NCBI GenBank assembly: GCA_002499195.1
Contig: DAKS01000041.1
Span: forward strand, 1 to 22,252
Length of the DNA: 22,252 nucleotides
Source of the DNA: Euryarchaeota archaeon UBA443
Lineage (GTDB): Archaea; Thermoplasmatota; Poseidoniia; Poseidoniales; Poseidoniaceae
Reading direction: 5' to 3'
Shown here: positions 15,316 through 22,252 of the stretch, in pieces
Layout of the letters: every line of letters begins with the position of its first letter
How positions within the stretch are numbered: position 1 is the first letter of the stretch
Program-made: the position numbers and the translations under genes
Notes under the pieces: generated by a model
Told to the model about the DNA's origin: nothing
Seen by the model: the letters and a program-made list of their open reading frames with translations, nothing else
The model's database searches: none

Positions 15316-16572
15316 CTACCATTCGGTAAGCCAAGGCCATGCACCATCTGCTGTAACTGGACGCATCCCTTCTTCATCTCGAATCCAAGTGTCTTCCGAA
15401 CCAATACTTCCTTCTGTATAGACTAACTTTGGTTCAATCGCCATAGTTCCTCCAACTGGAAGTGGTCGATCGAACCCTGCCGCTACAACTGGTGATTCAT
15501 CGAGTTGCAATCCAACGGAATGACCAAGGAATTTTGATTGGTCGGGTTTCATCCCCATGAGATGTTCCTCATAGCCGAGTTCATGTGCAAGTGCTTGACC
15601 TTCTTGCCATGCTTGGCTGCATAGACCCCCTTCGTCAAGAACTCCTACGACCGTATCTTTGACAGCAATCATGTCTTCAAGTCGCTGATGCCATTCTTGT
15701 GAAAGTGAACCGAGCGAGAACATTCTTGTCATATCCACAACGTAACCACGATGGACGTGAACAAGATCAACAAGTACAGGCTCATGTGGTTTGATCTTGT
15801 TGAATCCTGATCCCATTCCAGCGAGCGGATGAGGTCCAGAGCCGCCTACTGCAGAATCAAAGAACGAAGGGATGCCTCCAGCCCGACCTGAGACGATGAC
15901 GCCTCGGTTGCATTCCAACGGAAATCGGCGCATCTGTACTTGGCCACCAAATCCTTCACTACGACTGATAGCTTCAGCAGCAGCAACAAGATCAAGTTCG
16001 GATACACCTTCACTTCCAAGTTGAGAAACAGCTTCAAACATTCGGTATTGAACTTCAGCTCCGTAAGCCATTTGCTCTTGCTCCCAAGGCGACTTGACTT
16101 CCCTCAAACGATGAATGATTCCTGTTACATCCTTGCATTCACCTAGGGATGAAAGTGCGGAGGAAAACCGTTGTGCAAACGAGGATGGAAGTTCTCCAAA
16201 CTGTAAGCCTGGGGCTCCTGAAGCGCCTCTTGCTTTGAGTACATCAGCAAATTCACGAAGTCTTGGGAACGGTTCGAGTTGGAACGGAGCATTATCGCCG
16301 CCTGCCTCAAAACTTGCTCGTTTGAGGGAGCGGCGAACGAAGAACACTGGTCCATCAACTTCTGAACCTTCAGCTGGAACAAATAATGATCCGTCTTGAC
16401 GACCTCCGGCAAAGTAATACAAATCAATTGGATTTTGAATGAGAGCACCTGGAAGTGCTGCGACTCGAAGTGACTGGGCAAGGCGTTCAAGCCGCGATTC
16501 AAGTTCAGATACTGGTACACGCCAGTCCTCACCTTCGGGACCAGATAACATCGTGGAATCCCAATCGCCCAT
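15316..16572 (-). CDS. M24-family metallopeptidase (Xaa-Pro aminopeptidase/prolidase-like)
   Basis: A 418-residue protein with an N-terminal creatinase-type domain (about 20-155, containing ALIQNPIDLYYFAGG) and a C-terminal pita-bread domain (about 160-415). All five dinuclear metal ligands are visible: Asp269 and Asp280 in VLVDLVHVHRGYVVDMTR, His351 in FLGHSVGLQLDESP, Glu380 in MAIEPKL, and Glu393 in GSEDTW. Such enzymes cut the bond before proline in peptides; a prolidase, Xaa-Pro aminopeptidase or related amidase cannot be told apart here. There is no signal peptide, so it is cytoplasmic and probably finishes the breakdown of imported peptides. The ribosome site GGAGGT lies about six bases before the ATG. 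It is 49 bases behind the methyltransferase gene on the same strand. Confidence 0.92.
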   Translation of the reverse strand: MGDWDSTMLSGPEGEDWRVPVSELESRLERLAQSLRVAALPGALIQNPIDLYYFAGGRQDGSLFVPAEGSEVDGPVFFVRRSLKRASFEAGGDNAPFQLEPFPRLREFADVLKARGASGAPGLQFGELPSSFAQRFSSALSSLGECKDVTGIIHRLREVKSPWEQEQMAYGAEVQYRMFEAVSQLGSEGVSELDLVAAAEAISRSEGFGGQVQMRRFPLECNRGVIVSGRAGGIPSFFDSAVGGSGPHPLAGMGSGFNKIKPHEPVLVDLVHVHRGYVVDMTRMFSLGSLSQEWHQRLEDMIAVKDTVVGVLDEGGLCSQAWQEGQALAHELGYEEHLMGMKPDQSKFLGHSVGLQLDESPVVAAGFDRPLPVGGTMAIEPKLVYTEGSIGSEDTWIRDEEGMRPVTADGAWPWLTEW

Positions 16573-16621
16573 GCTTAACCTCCATCGTTGTTATTGAAAA
16601 TCACTACGTTTGTGTTAACTA

Positions 16622-17581
16622 TCAAACCACCGATTCCGTTTGACTCAATTTAAACGGTGGAATTTGTTCCAAGCGCTCTTGTGCAATTTGACAATATTCG
16701 GTTGAAAGGTCAACGCCGATGTAGGTCCTTCCAGTCTTCTTGGCGGCAACGCAGGTCGTTCCTGAACCATTGAAGGGATCGAGAACAACATCGCCTGCAA
16801 ACGTATACAATTCTATACATCGGCGTGGAAGTTCGACCGGGAACGGAGCAGGATGATTGACTCGACTTGCCCGTTCGGTTGCAAACCTCCAAATCGATTT
16901 GGTATGGTCAATGAACTCCTGCTTGTCAATCGTATCAATTCGACCATTTTCTCGTTCTTTCTTCGAACGTGGCAGTTTGTAATCGCCCTTTGAGAAAACG
17001 AGTAGATACTCATGGATGTCTCGTAAGCATGGATTCGAAGCGCTTTGGAATGAACCCCACGCACATGAAGAACCTGCACTTGCGGATTTATCCCAAATGA
17101 TTTCTCCGCGCATTAAGAATCCAAGATTGATCATGATGTTGTTGATGTACGTTGAGAGAGGGATGTACGGTTTGCGTCCAAGATTGGCAACGTTCACGAC
17201 CATTCGCCCACCTGGTGATAGAACACGATAACATTCCGAAAACACCTCCTCGAGCAACTGAAGATATTCCTGCAAGGAGAGATCATCATCGTATACTTTC
17301 GAAGCATTATATGGAGGGGAAGTGACAACCAATTGGACACAATTATCTGGAAGTGGCAGAGAACGAGCATCTTGTTCGAGAAGGATATTCTCAAACTGTT
17401 TCGGCAATTCCTGAGGAGAACCTACATCGCGGCTTGAGGCAAGATTTGCATTCATTCGGCTGTTGTAATACAAGGATGAATCGTGGCTTTCCCGCTTAGA
17501 AACTCCAAAGGCAGACGTCGCAGTGCTCGCACGCTGTCGAGCACCTCCTAGCGATGAATCATCGCTTGAACGCTTTGCCAT
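16622..17581 (-). CDS. Solitary DNA methyltransferase (amino-methyltransferase, TSPPY type)
   Basis: A 319-residue SAM-dependent DNA methyltransferase with the beta-class order: catalytic motif IV first (VVTSPPYN, 87-92), then a middle region with GEIIWDK, and the SAM-binding motif I at the C-terminus (DPFNGSGTTCVAA, 268-280, followed by GRTYIGVDL). Ser/Thr-Ser-Pro-Pro-Tyr is more typical of N4-cytosine enzymes, Asp-Pro-Pro-Tyr of N6-adenine ones, so m4C is favoured but not certain. HPAPFPVELPRRCIELYT (243-260) is also a family hallmark. The first 42 or so residues are Ser/Arg-rich and may be disordered; an internal ATG at 17455 is a possible alternative start. No restriction endonuclease or specificity gene is near, so it looks like an orphan enzyme with a possible regulatory role. 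Confidence 0.93.
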   Translation of the reverse strand: MAKRSSDDSSLGGARQRASTATSAFGVSKRESHDSSLYYNSRMNANLASSRDVGSPQELPKQFENILLEQDARSLPLPDNCVQLVVTSPPYNASKVYDDDLSLQEYLQLLEEVFSECYRVLSPGGRMVVNVANLGRKPYIPLSTYINNIMINLGFLMRGEIIWDKSASAGSSCAWGSFQSASNPCLRDIHEYLLVFSKGDYKLPRSKKERENGRIDTIDKQEFIDHTKSIWRFATERASRVNHPAPFPVELPRRCIELYTFAGDVVLDPFNGSGTTCVAAKKTGRTYIGVDLSTEYCQIAQERLEQIPPFKLSQTESVV

Positions 17582-17655
17582 GAGTTCAACAACGTTGGTT
17601 ACCTTATCACTTTTCGCGCTTCCACGCTGCTATACACGCGCGTTTTCTTACCCGC

Positions 17656-17664
17656 ATACATATC
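17656..17664 (+). promoter_or_regulatory. TATA-like element upstream of pgk
   Basis: ATACATATC lies in the 166-base gap between the divergent methyltransferase and pgk genes, about 90 bases before the pgk ATG. A second TATA-like stretch for the minus strand (GCTATACA at 17629-17636) may serve the methyltransferase. Nothing else is evident in this gap. Both assignments are weak. Confidence 0.3.
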
Positions 17665-17747
17665 TGGAGACATGACAAGAATCTCAACAACAGCAAGTGT
17701 TCCTCATCATAACCAGAATCAAAAACTCTCTGCACGTGGGATTAACA

Positions 17748-19010
17748 ATGGCGAACGTCCTAACATTGGACAACATCAACGTCGATGGCAAGACCGTCTT
17801 GGTCCGTGTCGACATCAATAGCCCATTGGACCCGTCGACGAAAGCATTTCTCGATGATGCTCGAATCCGCGCAATTCTTCCGACTATCAACCGCCTTTCT
17901 AAGGCGAAGACAGTCCTTATTGCACATCAATCTCGTCCAGGAAAGAACGATTTCACTAGTACTCTAGGTCACGCCCGTGAATTAGGGCGTCTTCTTGGAC
18001 GTTCCATCAAATGGGTGCAAGACATCCACGGCGAGAAGGCAATGAAAGCTATTGAAGCGATGGAGGACGGGGATATTCTGATGCTGAACAACATCCGAAT
18101 GGATCCAGAAGAAGTAGGTTCGAAAGGGGATTCACTATCGTTCTCTGAAACGACATTGATTCAAGATTTGGCAAGTGTTGCTGATGTGTTTGTTAACGAT
18201 GCTTTTGCTTGTGCACACCGCAATACTCCAAGTATCGTAGGTTTCGCTCATCAATTACCATGTGTAGCAGGTGAATTGATGGCCCATGAAATTCGTCAAC
18301 TAGATATTGCACTCGAAACACCAGCGAGACCGTGCATAGCCGTTCTTGGTGGAATTAAGGTCGACGATAGTATCGATGTGGCATTGAACATGCTCAACAA
18401 CAACATCACTGATGAGGTATGGTTAACTGGAGGGGTTGCAAATCTCGCTATCTATCTTTCAGGATATGATATCGGTGAAGGCAATGTTGAATTCCTCAAG
18501 AACGAACTTAAGGACGCTTGGGGGCCAACTGTAGATGCTGCTAAATCACTGTTGACAACCTATGCTGATAACATTGTCCTTCCTGTTGATGTGGCAGCCA
18601 ATGTTGAAGGAAATCGAATCGATTTGAACGTTGAAGATTTACCCGTTCATGCTCCATTATTTGATCTTGGTTTGCAATCCATTCGCGCCCTATCGACTCG
18701 AATTAAAGAGGCTGGAACAATTATTCTCAACGGTCCTGCAGGTGTGTTCGAGCTCCCTGATTTTGCTCTCGGTACCATCGAAATGCTCAGTGCTTGTGCT
18801 GAAACCAAAGGATATGCACTGATAGGAGGAGGCCATACAGCAACACTCGTCAGTCGACGGGGAATAAGCGATAAAATGGGACACGTTTCAACAGGAGGAG
18901 GTGCTTGTTTGGATTATATTGCAGGACGAACACTTCCTGGAATCCATGCTCTTGAAATAAGTGCTCAACGATATCAACTTGAGATTACTCCGGTTGTTCA
19001 CGATGAATAA
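17748..19010 (+). CDS. pgk: Phosphoglycerate kinase (archaeal type)
   Basis: Phosphoglycerate kinase interconverts 1,3-bisphosphoglycerate plus ADP and 3-phosphoglycerate plus ATP in glycolysis and gluconeogenesis. From the ATG at 17748 the protein has 420 residues, normal for the family. Substrate-side motifs are LVRVDINSPLD (18-27), HQSRPG (60-65), and FVNDAFACAHRNTPSIVGF (148-166). The nucleotide side shows LGGIKVDDS (200-208; Ile where Ala is usual), LNGPAGVFE (327-335), and GGGHTATL then HVSTGGGACLDYIAG (360-393). The His-Thr version of the GGG motif is the archaeal form. The frame is open for 51 bases before this ATG, but those residues do not match the family. The stop is two bases from the 3' end of the tRNA gene on the other strand. 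Confidence 0.96.
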   Translation: MANVLTLDNINVDGKTVLVRVDINSPLDPSTKAFLDDARIRAILPTINRLSKAKTVLIAHQSRPGKNDFTSTLGHARELGRLLGRSIKWVQDIHGEKAMKAIEAMEDGDILMLNNIRMDPEEVGSKGDSLSFSETTLIQDLASVADVFVNDAFACAHRNTPSIVGFAHQLPCVAGELMAHEIRQLDIALETPARPCIAVLGGIKVDDSIDVALNMLNNNITDEVWLTGGVANLAIYLSGYDIGEGNVEFLKNELKDAWGPTVDAAKSLLTTYADNIVLPVDVAANVEGNRIDLNVEDLPVHAPLFDLGLQSIRALSTRIKEAGTIILNGPAGVFELPDFALGTIEMLSACAETKGYALIGGGHTATLVSRRGISDKMGHVSTGGGACLDYIAGRTLPGIHALEISAQRYQLEITPVVHDE

Positions 19011-19012
19011 GG

Positions 19013-19085
19013 AGCCACAGGGGAGACTCGAACTCCCGACCTTCTGATTACGAATCAGACGCTCTACCAACTAAGCCACAGTGGC
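19013..19085 (-). tRNA. tRNA-Thr (anticodon CGU)
   Basis: On the minus strand a full 73-nt cloverleaf folds by hand: acceptor GCCACTG with CTGTGGC, D-stem GCTT with GAGC, anticodon stem TCTGA with TCAGA around loop TTCGTAA (anticodon CGU, reading ACG), T-stem GGGAG with CTCCC and loop TTCGAGT. Position 73 is U, the usual threonine discriminator in archaea, and CCA is not encoded. There is no intron. Acceptor position 6-67 is a U-U mismatch, which is unusual. It faces pgk tail-to-tail with a two-base gap. Confidence 0.95.
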
Positions 19086-19108
19086 GCACTCCGAGGGCAT
19101 GAACGTAT

Positions 19109-19120
19109 GGTCATAATTCC
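19109..19120. promoter_or_regulatory. Shared TATA-like region between tRNA-Thr and the deaminase gene
   Basis: GGTCATAATTCC reads as a TATA-like AATTATGA on the minus strand about 30 bases before the tRNA 5' end. On the plus strand it lies about 50 bases before the ATG at 19168, so it could serve both directions. The rest of this 82-base gap shows nothing clear. Confidence 0.3.
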
Positions 19121-19167
19121 ACCGATTCAAACACTATGCTCTTGAAGAAGCAGAAGCAGGCATCGTC

Positions 19168-20427
19168 ATGGGCGATGATACTACGGTACGCTATACCAAC
19201 ACCGTCCTGTACGATGATGCTGCCAACAAGGTCGTTGGAGATATGCTCCTTCATAGTGACGGTTCTTGGTCGAAATCCAACGGTGATGAAGATGTTCTCG
19301 AAGAAATTGATGGTTCAAATCGTGTCCTAACCAGATCTTTACAAAATTGGCATACGCATCTTGCCATGCAACTCAACGCTCGAGATTTTAGCGATGGTTA
19401 TCCATTACATCGATGGCTGAGTGAAGCTATTTTCCCGACAGAATCCCGTATTACTCCAGATTATGTTAGGATCGGAACCAGTGCTGCTGCTGCCGAGATG
19501 ATTCGTACTGGTTCGACATTCGCTGCTGACATGTATTTCTTTCCAGCTGTCACTGGTGATGTACTAACAAATGCTGGACTTCGAGGTCTCATCGGCGGCC
19601 CAGTCAGTGATGAAGCCTTGCCATCACATGATGATGCTAAATCCGCTCTTGCTGAACTCGACCAACTTCTTTCTCAAAATAGAGACGATGATTTGGTTCA
19701 ATATGCAATTGCTACACATTCGGTATATCTTTGTTCACAAGAGACCTTGCAACAAGCAAGTGAGTTGGCGGAACGAAGAAATGGCCGCCTCCATATTCAC
19801 GTAAGTGAAACACGAAAAGAGGTTGCGGAATGTAAGGAAGCGAATGGATTGTATCCTATTGAATACCTTGATTCAATTGATTTTATTCAACCTGGAACCA
19901 TCTTTGCCCATGCATCATGGGTGAAGAAAAACGAGATTCGAATGATGGCTAAACATAACGTTACAGCAGTCCATTGCCCCTCATCAAACATGAAATTGGC
20001 GTGTGGAGGTACGCTTTCATTCCCGCCTTATCGAGATGCTGGCGTCGATGTTCGCATCGGAACAGATGGGGCCGCATCCAGTGGAAATGGATTGAATCTC
20101 TTGCATGAAGCTCGCCTTGCAAGCCTAGTGCAACGACACGATCACTGGGACTCAACCCTTCTTCCTGCACAAGATATTTTCAAGATTGCAACAAAGGGTA
20201 GTCAAGATTGGGTCGCTTGGAATATTGATGATATTCGAATGCATCCTCTTGGGAGATCCAATAATCGCCACCTTGCAAATCTGATTTACAATGGGGGCGA
20301 ATGTCTCGATGTTTGGGTTGATGGACAGGCCTTGCGAAAAGATGGAGTTACACTAACTCTTGATGAAAGAAAAATCATAGACGAACTAGATGAAGCAGTT
20401 CACTCATATTACGAAGGAATAGAATGA
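19168..20427 (+). CDS. Amidohydrolase of the S-adenosylhomocysteine/5'-methylthioadenosine deaminase type
   Basis: A 419-residue metal-dependent deaminase of the ATZ/TRZ-MtaD group, which turns S-adenosylhomocysteine, 5'-methylthioadenosine or related nucleosides into inosine forms. Zinc and catalytic residues are in place: WHTH (His62, His64), HIHVSET (His211, Glu214), AVHCPSSNMKLACGG (His269) and IGTDGAASSGNG (Asp300). YPLHRWLSEAIFPTE (78-92) matches the substrate-lid region, and ATHSVYLCS (His184) fits the group. A frequent archaeal role is recycling S-adenosylhomocysteine made by methyltransferases; several of those are in this window, but no direct link is shown. The N- and C-terminal beta-sandwich parts are present though divergent. 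ATG 19168 is the best start; the ATG at 19136 is out of frame. The stop is immediately adjacent to the stop of the facing gene. Confidence 0.88.
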   Translation: MGDDTTVRYTNTVLYDDAANKVVGDMLLHSDGSWSKSNGDEDVLEEIDGSNRVLTRSLQNWHTHLAMQLNARDFSDGYPLHRWLSEAIFPTESRITPDYVRIGTSAAAAEMIRTGSTFAADMYFFPAVTGDVLTNAGLRGLIGGPVSDEALPSHDDAKSALAELDQLLSQNRDDDLVQYAIATHSVYLCSQETLQQASELAERRNGRLHIHVSETRKEVAECKEANGLYPIEYLDSIDFIQPGTIFAHASWVKKNEIRMMAKHNVTAVHCPSSNMKLACGGTLSFPPYRDAGVDVRIGTDGAASSGNGLNLLHEARLASLVQRHDHWDSTLLPAQDIFKIATKGSQDWVAWNIDDIRMHPLGRSNNRHLANLIYNGGECLDVWVDGQALRKDGVTLTLDERKIIDELDEAVHSYYEGIE

Positions 20428-20982
20428 TTATTCACGGCCGTAGTAAATCAATACGCCGCCAGATAGAATACCGCCAACGGATATCAATAGGCTAAGAAGA
20501 GAATGGCCAAGATGGACTTCGTAAGAAACAACGACTTCTGTTCCTGCTGGTAATGCACCATCCTTTGCACCTAATGCAGCAAAGTACGTACCTGATTCCA
20601 TTTCCCAAGTGAACCCTTCACTTGCTATTGCTCCAGAATCTCCGGCTACAAAGTTCGTTGAGGTGCCATCGCAACCGAGTCCTGGTGTGAAGAAATTACT
20701 TGGTACATCCTCACATCGTTTCTTTTCGTCCTCATCTACTAGACCAATCCAAACATCATCTCGATCCCAAGTGATGGTTAGCTCAGCCCTAACGAACCCT
20801 GAGAGGAAATTTTCTGGTAATGGTTCATCTGAAAAAAAAGCCTTATTGGAAGCATTCGGAGTAGGGACATCCTCGACTTCGCCTGTAATTGTATAACCAA
20901 TCATTCCAACCAGAAGCAAAATAACGCCAATACCGGCGAAGAAGAAACCTGTCTTTCCTCTCGAATTGAATGATTCCAACAT
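20428..20982 (-). CDS. Small protein with two membrane segments and an external domain, unknown function
   Basis: A 184-residue protein without a recognised family. A membrane helix at about 11-31 (FFFAGIGVILLLVGMIGYTI) is followed by an acidic beta-rich domain of about 115 residues, with two cysteines (KKRCEDV and GLGCDG) that could form a disulfide, and a C-terminal helix (HSLLSLLISVGGILSGGVLI). The domain should lie outside the cell. I chose ATG 20982 because GAGGTG precedes it by five bases; a GTG at 20988 would overlap the antiporter stop and add two residues. It follows the antiporter gene by two bases, so both are probably made together. A partner or sensor role for the antiporter is only a guess. 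Confidence 0.72.
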   Translation of the reverse strand: MLESFNSRGKTGFFFAGIGVILLLVGMIGYTITGEVEDVPTPNASNKAFFSDEPLPENFLSGFVRAELTITWDRDDVWIGLVDEDEKKRCEDVPSNFFTPGLGCDGTSTNFVAGDSGAIASEGFTWEMESGTYFAALGAKDGALPAGTEVVVSYEVHLGHSLLSLLISVGGILSGGVLIYYGRE

Positions 20983-20984
20983 GT

Positions 20985-22115
20985 TCACACCTCAAAGAAA
21001 GAAAGTGCAAGAATGATATAACAGGCAAGCAACATAACTCCCTCAAGCCAGTTGGTTTTACCATCATTGAGAATAAAATTGGCAACGAGAACCGCCATGA
21101 AGGTTGCAGCTGTTTCAAGAATTCCAAATTCGAGTGAAAGACCAACGCCCATAACCCAGGCAAAGAGGACCATCAAGGGTGCAACGAATACAGCGATTTG
21201 GACGCTTGAGCCTATGGCGATTGCCAATGAAAGATCCATCTTGTCCTTTCCTGCGACCAATACAGCCGTAAAATGTTCAGCAGCATTGCCGAAGAAAGGT
21301 AAAAGAATAACACCGATAAAGAGGGTCGGTAAGCCCCATCCTTCTGCTGCAGCATCAACACTGTGAACCAAAACTTCAGCCATCCACCCGACTAGAACGG
21401 TAGCAAGAATGAGAAGAATCCATGCATCCTTTGTAGTCATCTTAGGCTCTTCCTTTTCTTCTGCTTCAGAAGAAACATCAAACAGATGTGAGTGTGTTTT
21501 GAATTGGAAGAAAAGTGAGAATCCGTACATCAACAATAAGACGATAGAAGCATATCTCGACAAATCAAGAATGTCTTGATCCACGGCACTTGATCCAGTA
21601 TGATGTGCTGCAGCAGGAATAATCAAAGCAAGAACTGCGAGAAGTAGAAGACTTCCATTCATTGAAAGTGCTTCTTGATTGAAGGATTGTGTTTGATGCT
21701 TGTAACCTCCCCAGAGAAGTGCTAATCCAAGAACGAGCAATAGATTTCCAAGAATGCTTCCAATCAAACTCGCTTGAACCAGTTGAATCATGACTTCTGC
21801 CTGATCAGCATGGTGAGCTGCAGTCCAAATGGCAAGACCTGCAATGATGATTTCGACAGCATTACCGAATGTGGCATTGAGCAAACCTCCTAAATTTTCA
21901 CCGGCTCGTAACGCAATTTCTTCGGTCGCATGCCCCATCAAGAATGCCAATGGCATAATAGCAATCATTGAGAAAAGGAATGTCATTTCCACATTGTGTT
22001 GATACTCGAAGTATAGCGTAAGTGGGACGGCTAGAAGCAACCAGTTCAATCGATTATGAAGTGGATTGAAAGCATCGAGTACGGAGTGATGGGAATGTTC
22101 AACGTGCTCAGCCAT
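20985..22115 (-). CDS. CaCA-superfamily Ca2+/H+ antiporter (CAX type)
   Basis: A 376-residue membrane antiporter with about eleven helices in two homologous halves. The two alpha-repeats carry the ion-binding acidic residues: LLNATFGNAVEIIIAGL (Glu88) and LPFFGNAAEHFTAVLVAG (Glu280). This is the pattern of CAX proteins, which export calcium or other divalent cations in exchange for protons. An acidic loop (SSEAEEKEEP, about 216-225) splits the halves, as is usual. The N-terminus is His-rich (EHVEHSHH). The length fits the family. A 17-base gap separates it from the stop of the preceding gene on this strand, and the next gene starts within a few bases of its stop, so it lies inside an operon. 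Confidence 0.94.
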   Translation of the reverse strand: MAEHVEHSHHSVLDAFNPLHNRLNWLLLAVPLTLYFEYQHNVEMTFLFSMIAIMPLAFLMGHATEEIALRAGENLGGLLNATFGNAVEIIIAGLAIWTAAHHADQAEVMIQLVQASLIGSILGNLLLVLGLALLWGGYKHQTQSFNQEALSMNGSLLLLAVLALIIPAAAHHTGSSAVDQDILDLSRYASIVLLLMYGFSLFFQFKTHSHLFDVSSEAEEKEEPKMTTKDAWILLILATVLVGWMAEVLVHSVDAAAEGWGLPTLFIGVILLPFFGNAAEHFTAVLVAGKDKMDLSLAIAIGSSVQIAVFVAPLMVLFAWVMGVGLSLEFGILETAATFMAVLVANFILNDGKTNWLEGVMLLACYIILALSFFEV

Positions 22116-22132
22116 TAGACCACATCAAGAAA

Positions 22133-22252
22133 TCAATCATCACTCTTCTTGCGGCGGGTAGGTCGCTTTCGAGCAGGTCGCTTTCGAACAGGTCGCTTTC
22201 GAGGTTTGACTTCTTCCTCATCATCATCGTCATCGTCATCGTCCTCGTCATC
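22133..22252 (-). CDS. C-terminal end of an unidentified protein with acidic tract and RKRP repeats (5' part outside window)
   Basis: Only the last 39 codons are present, reading in from beyond the window end. The protein end is a run of Asp/Glu (about 14 residues) followed by a basic tail in which R-K-R-P occurs three times with one variable residue between copies, ending R-R-K-K-S-D-D. Such acid-then-base tails, and the Arg/Lys-Pro pattern like AT-hooks, occur on DNA- or ribosome-binding proteins, but the main domain is not visible and no identity is proposed. The stop (22133-22135) lies 17 bases before the antiporter start on the same strand. Confidence 0.65.
   Translation of the reverse strand, partial: DDEDDDDDDDDEEEVKPRKRPVRKRPARKRPTRRKKSDD
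22158..22202 (-). repeat. Three tandem 15-bp repeats inside the coding tail
   Basis: On the plus strand the unit is (G/A)(T/C)AGGTCGCTTTCGA, at 22158-22172, 22173-22187 and 22188-22202, with differences only in the first two bases. Each encodes a five-residue R-K-R-P-x unit on the minus strand, so the frame is kept. Confidence 0.9.

Noticed and set aside
16622..17581. Restriction-modification system
   Set aside because: Only the methyltransferase is present; its neighbours are an M24 peptidase and pgk, with no endonuclease or specificity subunit in the window.
17672..17740. Short frame starting ATG 17672 upstream of pgk
   Set aside because: No ribosome site, runs out of frame into pgk, and composition is not protein-like.
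17697..17747. Longer pgk start at 17697
   Set aside because: The extra 17 residues do not match phosphoglycerate kinases, whose N-terminus aligns from the ATG at 17748.
19136..19330. 64-codon frame starting at the ATG just before the deaminase
   Set aside because: Out of frame with the conserved deaminase and Lys/Ser-rich without motif; it overlaps the real gene's N-terminus.
22158..22202. Three evenly spaced 15-bp repeats considered as a CRISPR-like or iteron array
   Set aside because: Units are directly adjacent without spacers, keep reading frame and encode R-K-R-P-x, so they are a coding repeat.

Overview
The window looks like chromosomal DNA of a marine Thermoplasmatota archaeon, most likely Marine Group II (Candidatus Poseidoniales). 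The evidence is the archaeal information-processing set in archaeal order (Pus10, eL21, Rpo4, DUF655 protein, KsgA/Dim1), an archaeal-type phosphoglycerate kinase and a tRNA-Thr with U73 and no encoded CCA. These are mixed with genes more usual in bacteria (exonuclease VII subunits, a CAX antiporter, an orphan DNA methyltransferase) at moderate G+C. Several starts share a local rule, GGTGA followed by four bases and then the start codon. That sequence is complementary to the usual 16S rRNA 3' end, and I used it to choose starts.

Layout. Positions 1-6048 (+) hold a 5'-truncated PLP aminotransferase, a rhodanese, an M28 metallopeptidase lipoprotein and a large two-SSD RND/MMPL exporter. Positions 6127-10248 (+) are the translation/transcription block: Pus10 (with an unusual SAP-like insertion), eL21, Rpo4, DUF655 protein and KsgA. 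Positions 10325-13681 (+) form a tight operon-like run: an unrecognised helix-hairpin-helix/zinc-ribbon protein, a 2Fe-2S ferredoxin, a 51-residue membrane protein, XseA, XseB and a MIP18/DUF59-like protein. Positions 13621-17581 (-) read from right to left: a solitary DNA methyltransferase, an M24 peptidase, an unrecognised protein with histone-fold-like segments, and a polytopic membrane protein whose end overlaps the facing operon by 61 bases. Positions 17748-19010 (+) are pgk, facing tRNA-Thr(CGU) (-) only two bases away. Positions 19168-20427 (+) encode an S-adenosylhomocysteine/5'-methylthioadenosine deaminase-like amidohydrolase. Positions 20428-22252 (-) hold a protein tail of acidic then RKRP-repeat sequence, a CAX-family cation/proton antiporter and a small two-membrane-segment protein.

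How the genes may work together: the Pus10-to-KsgA block serves tRNA and rRNA modification, ribosome assembly and RNA polymerase. The exonuclease VII operon is framed by iron-sulfur proteins and an unknown zinc-ribbon protein, which may be a functional module. The leftward cluster puts a DNA methyltransferase two genes upstream of a possible chromatin-type protein. No mobile element, CRISPR array or rRNA gene was seen, and no stretch over 300 bases lacks a gene. The most unusual items are the histone-fold-like protein, the XseAB/ferredoxin/zinc-ribbon operon, the SAP insertion in Pus10 and a possible ATC start in the ferredoxin gene.
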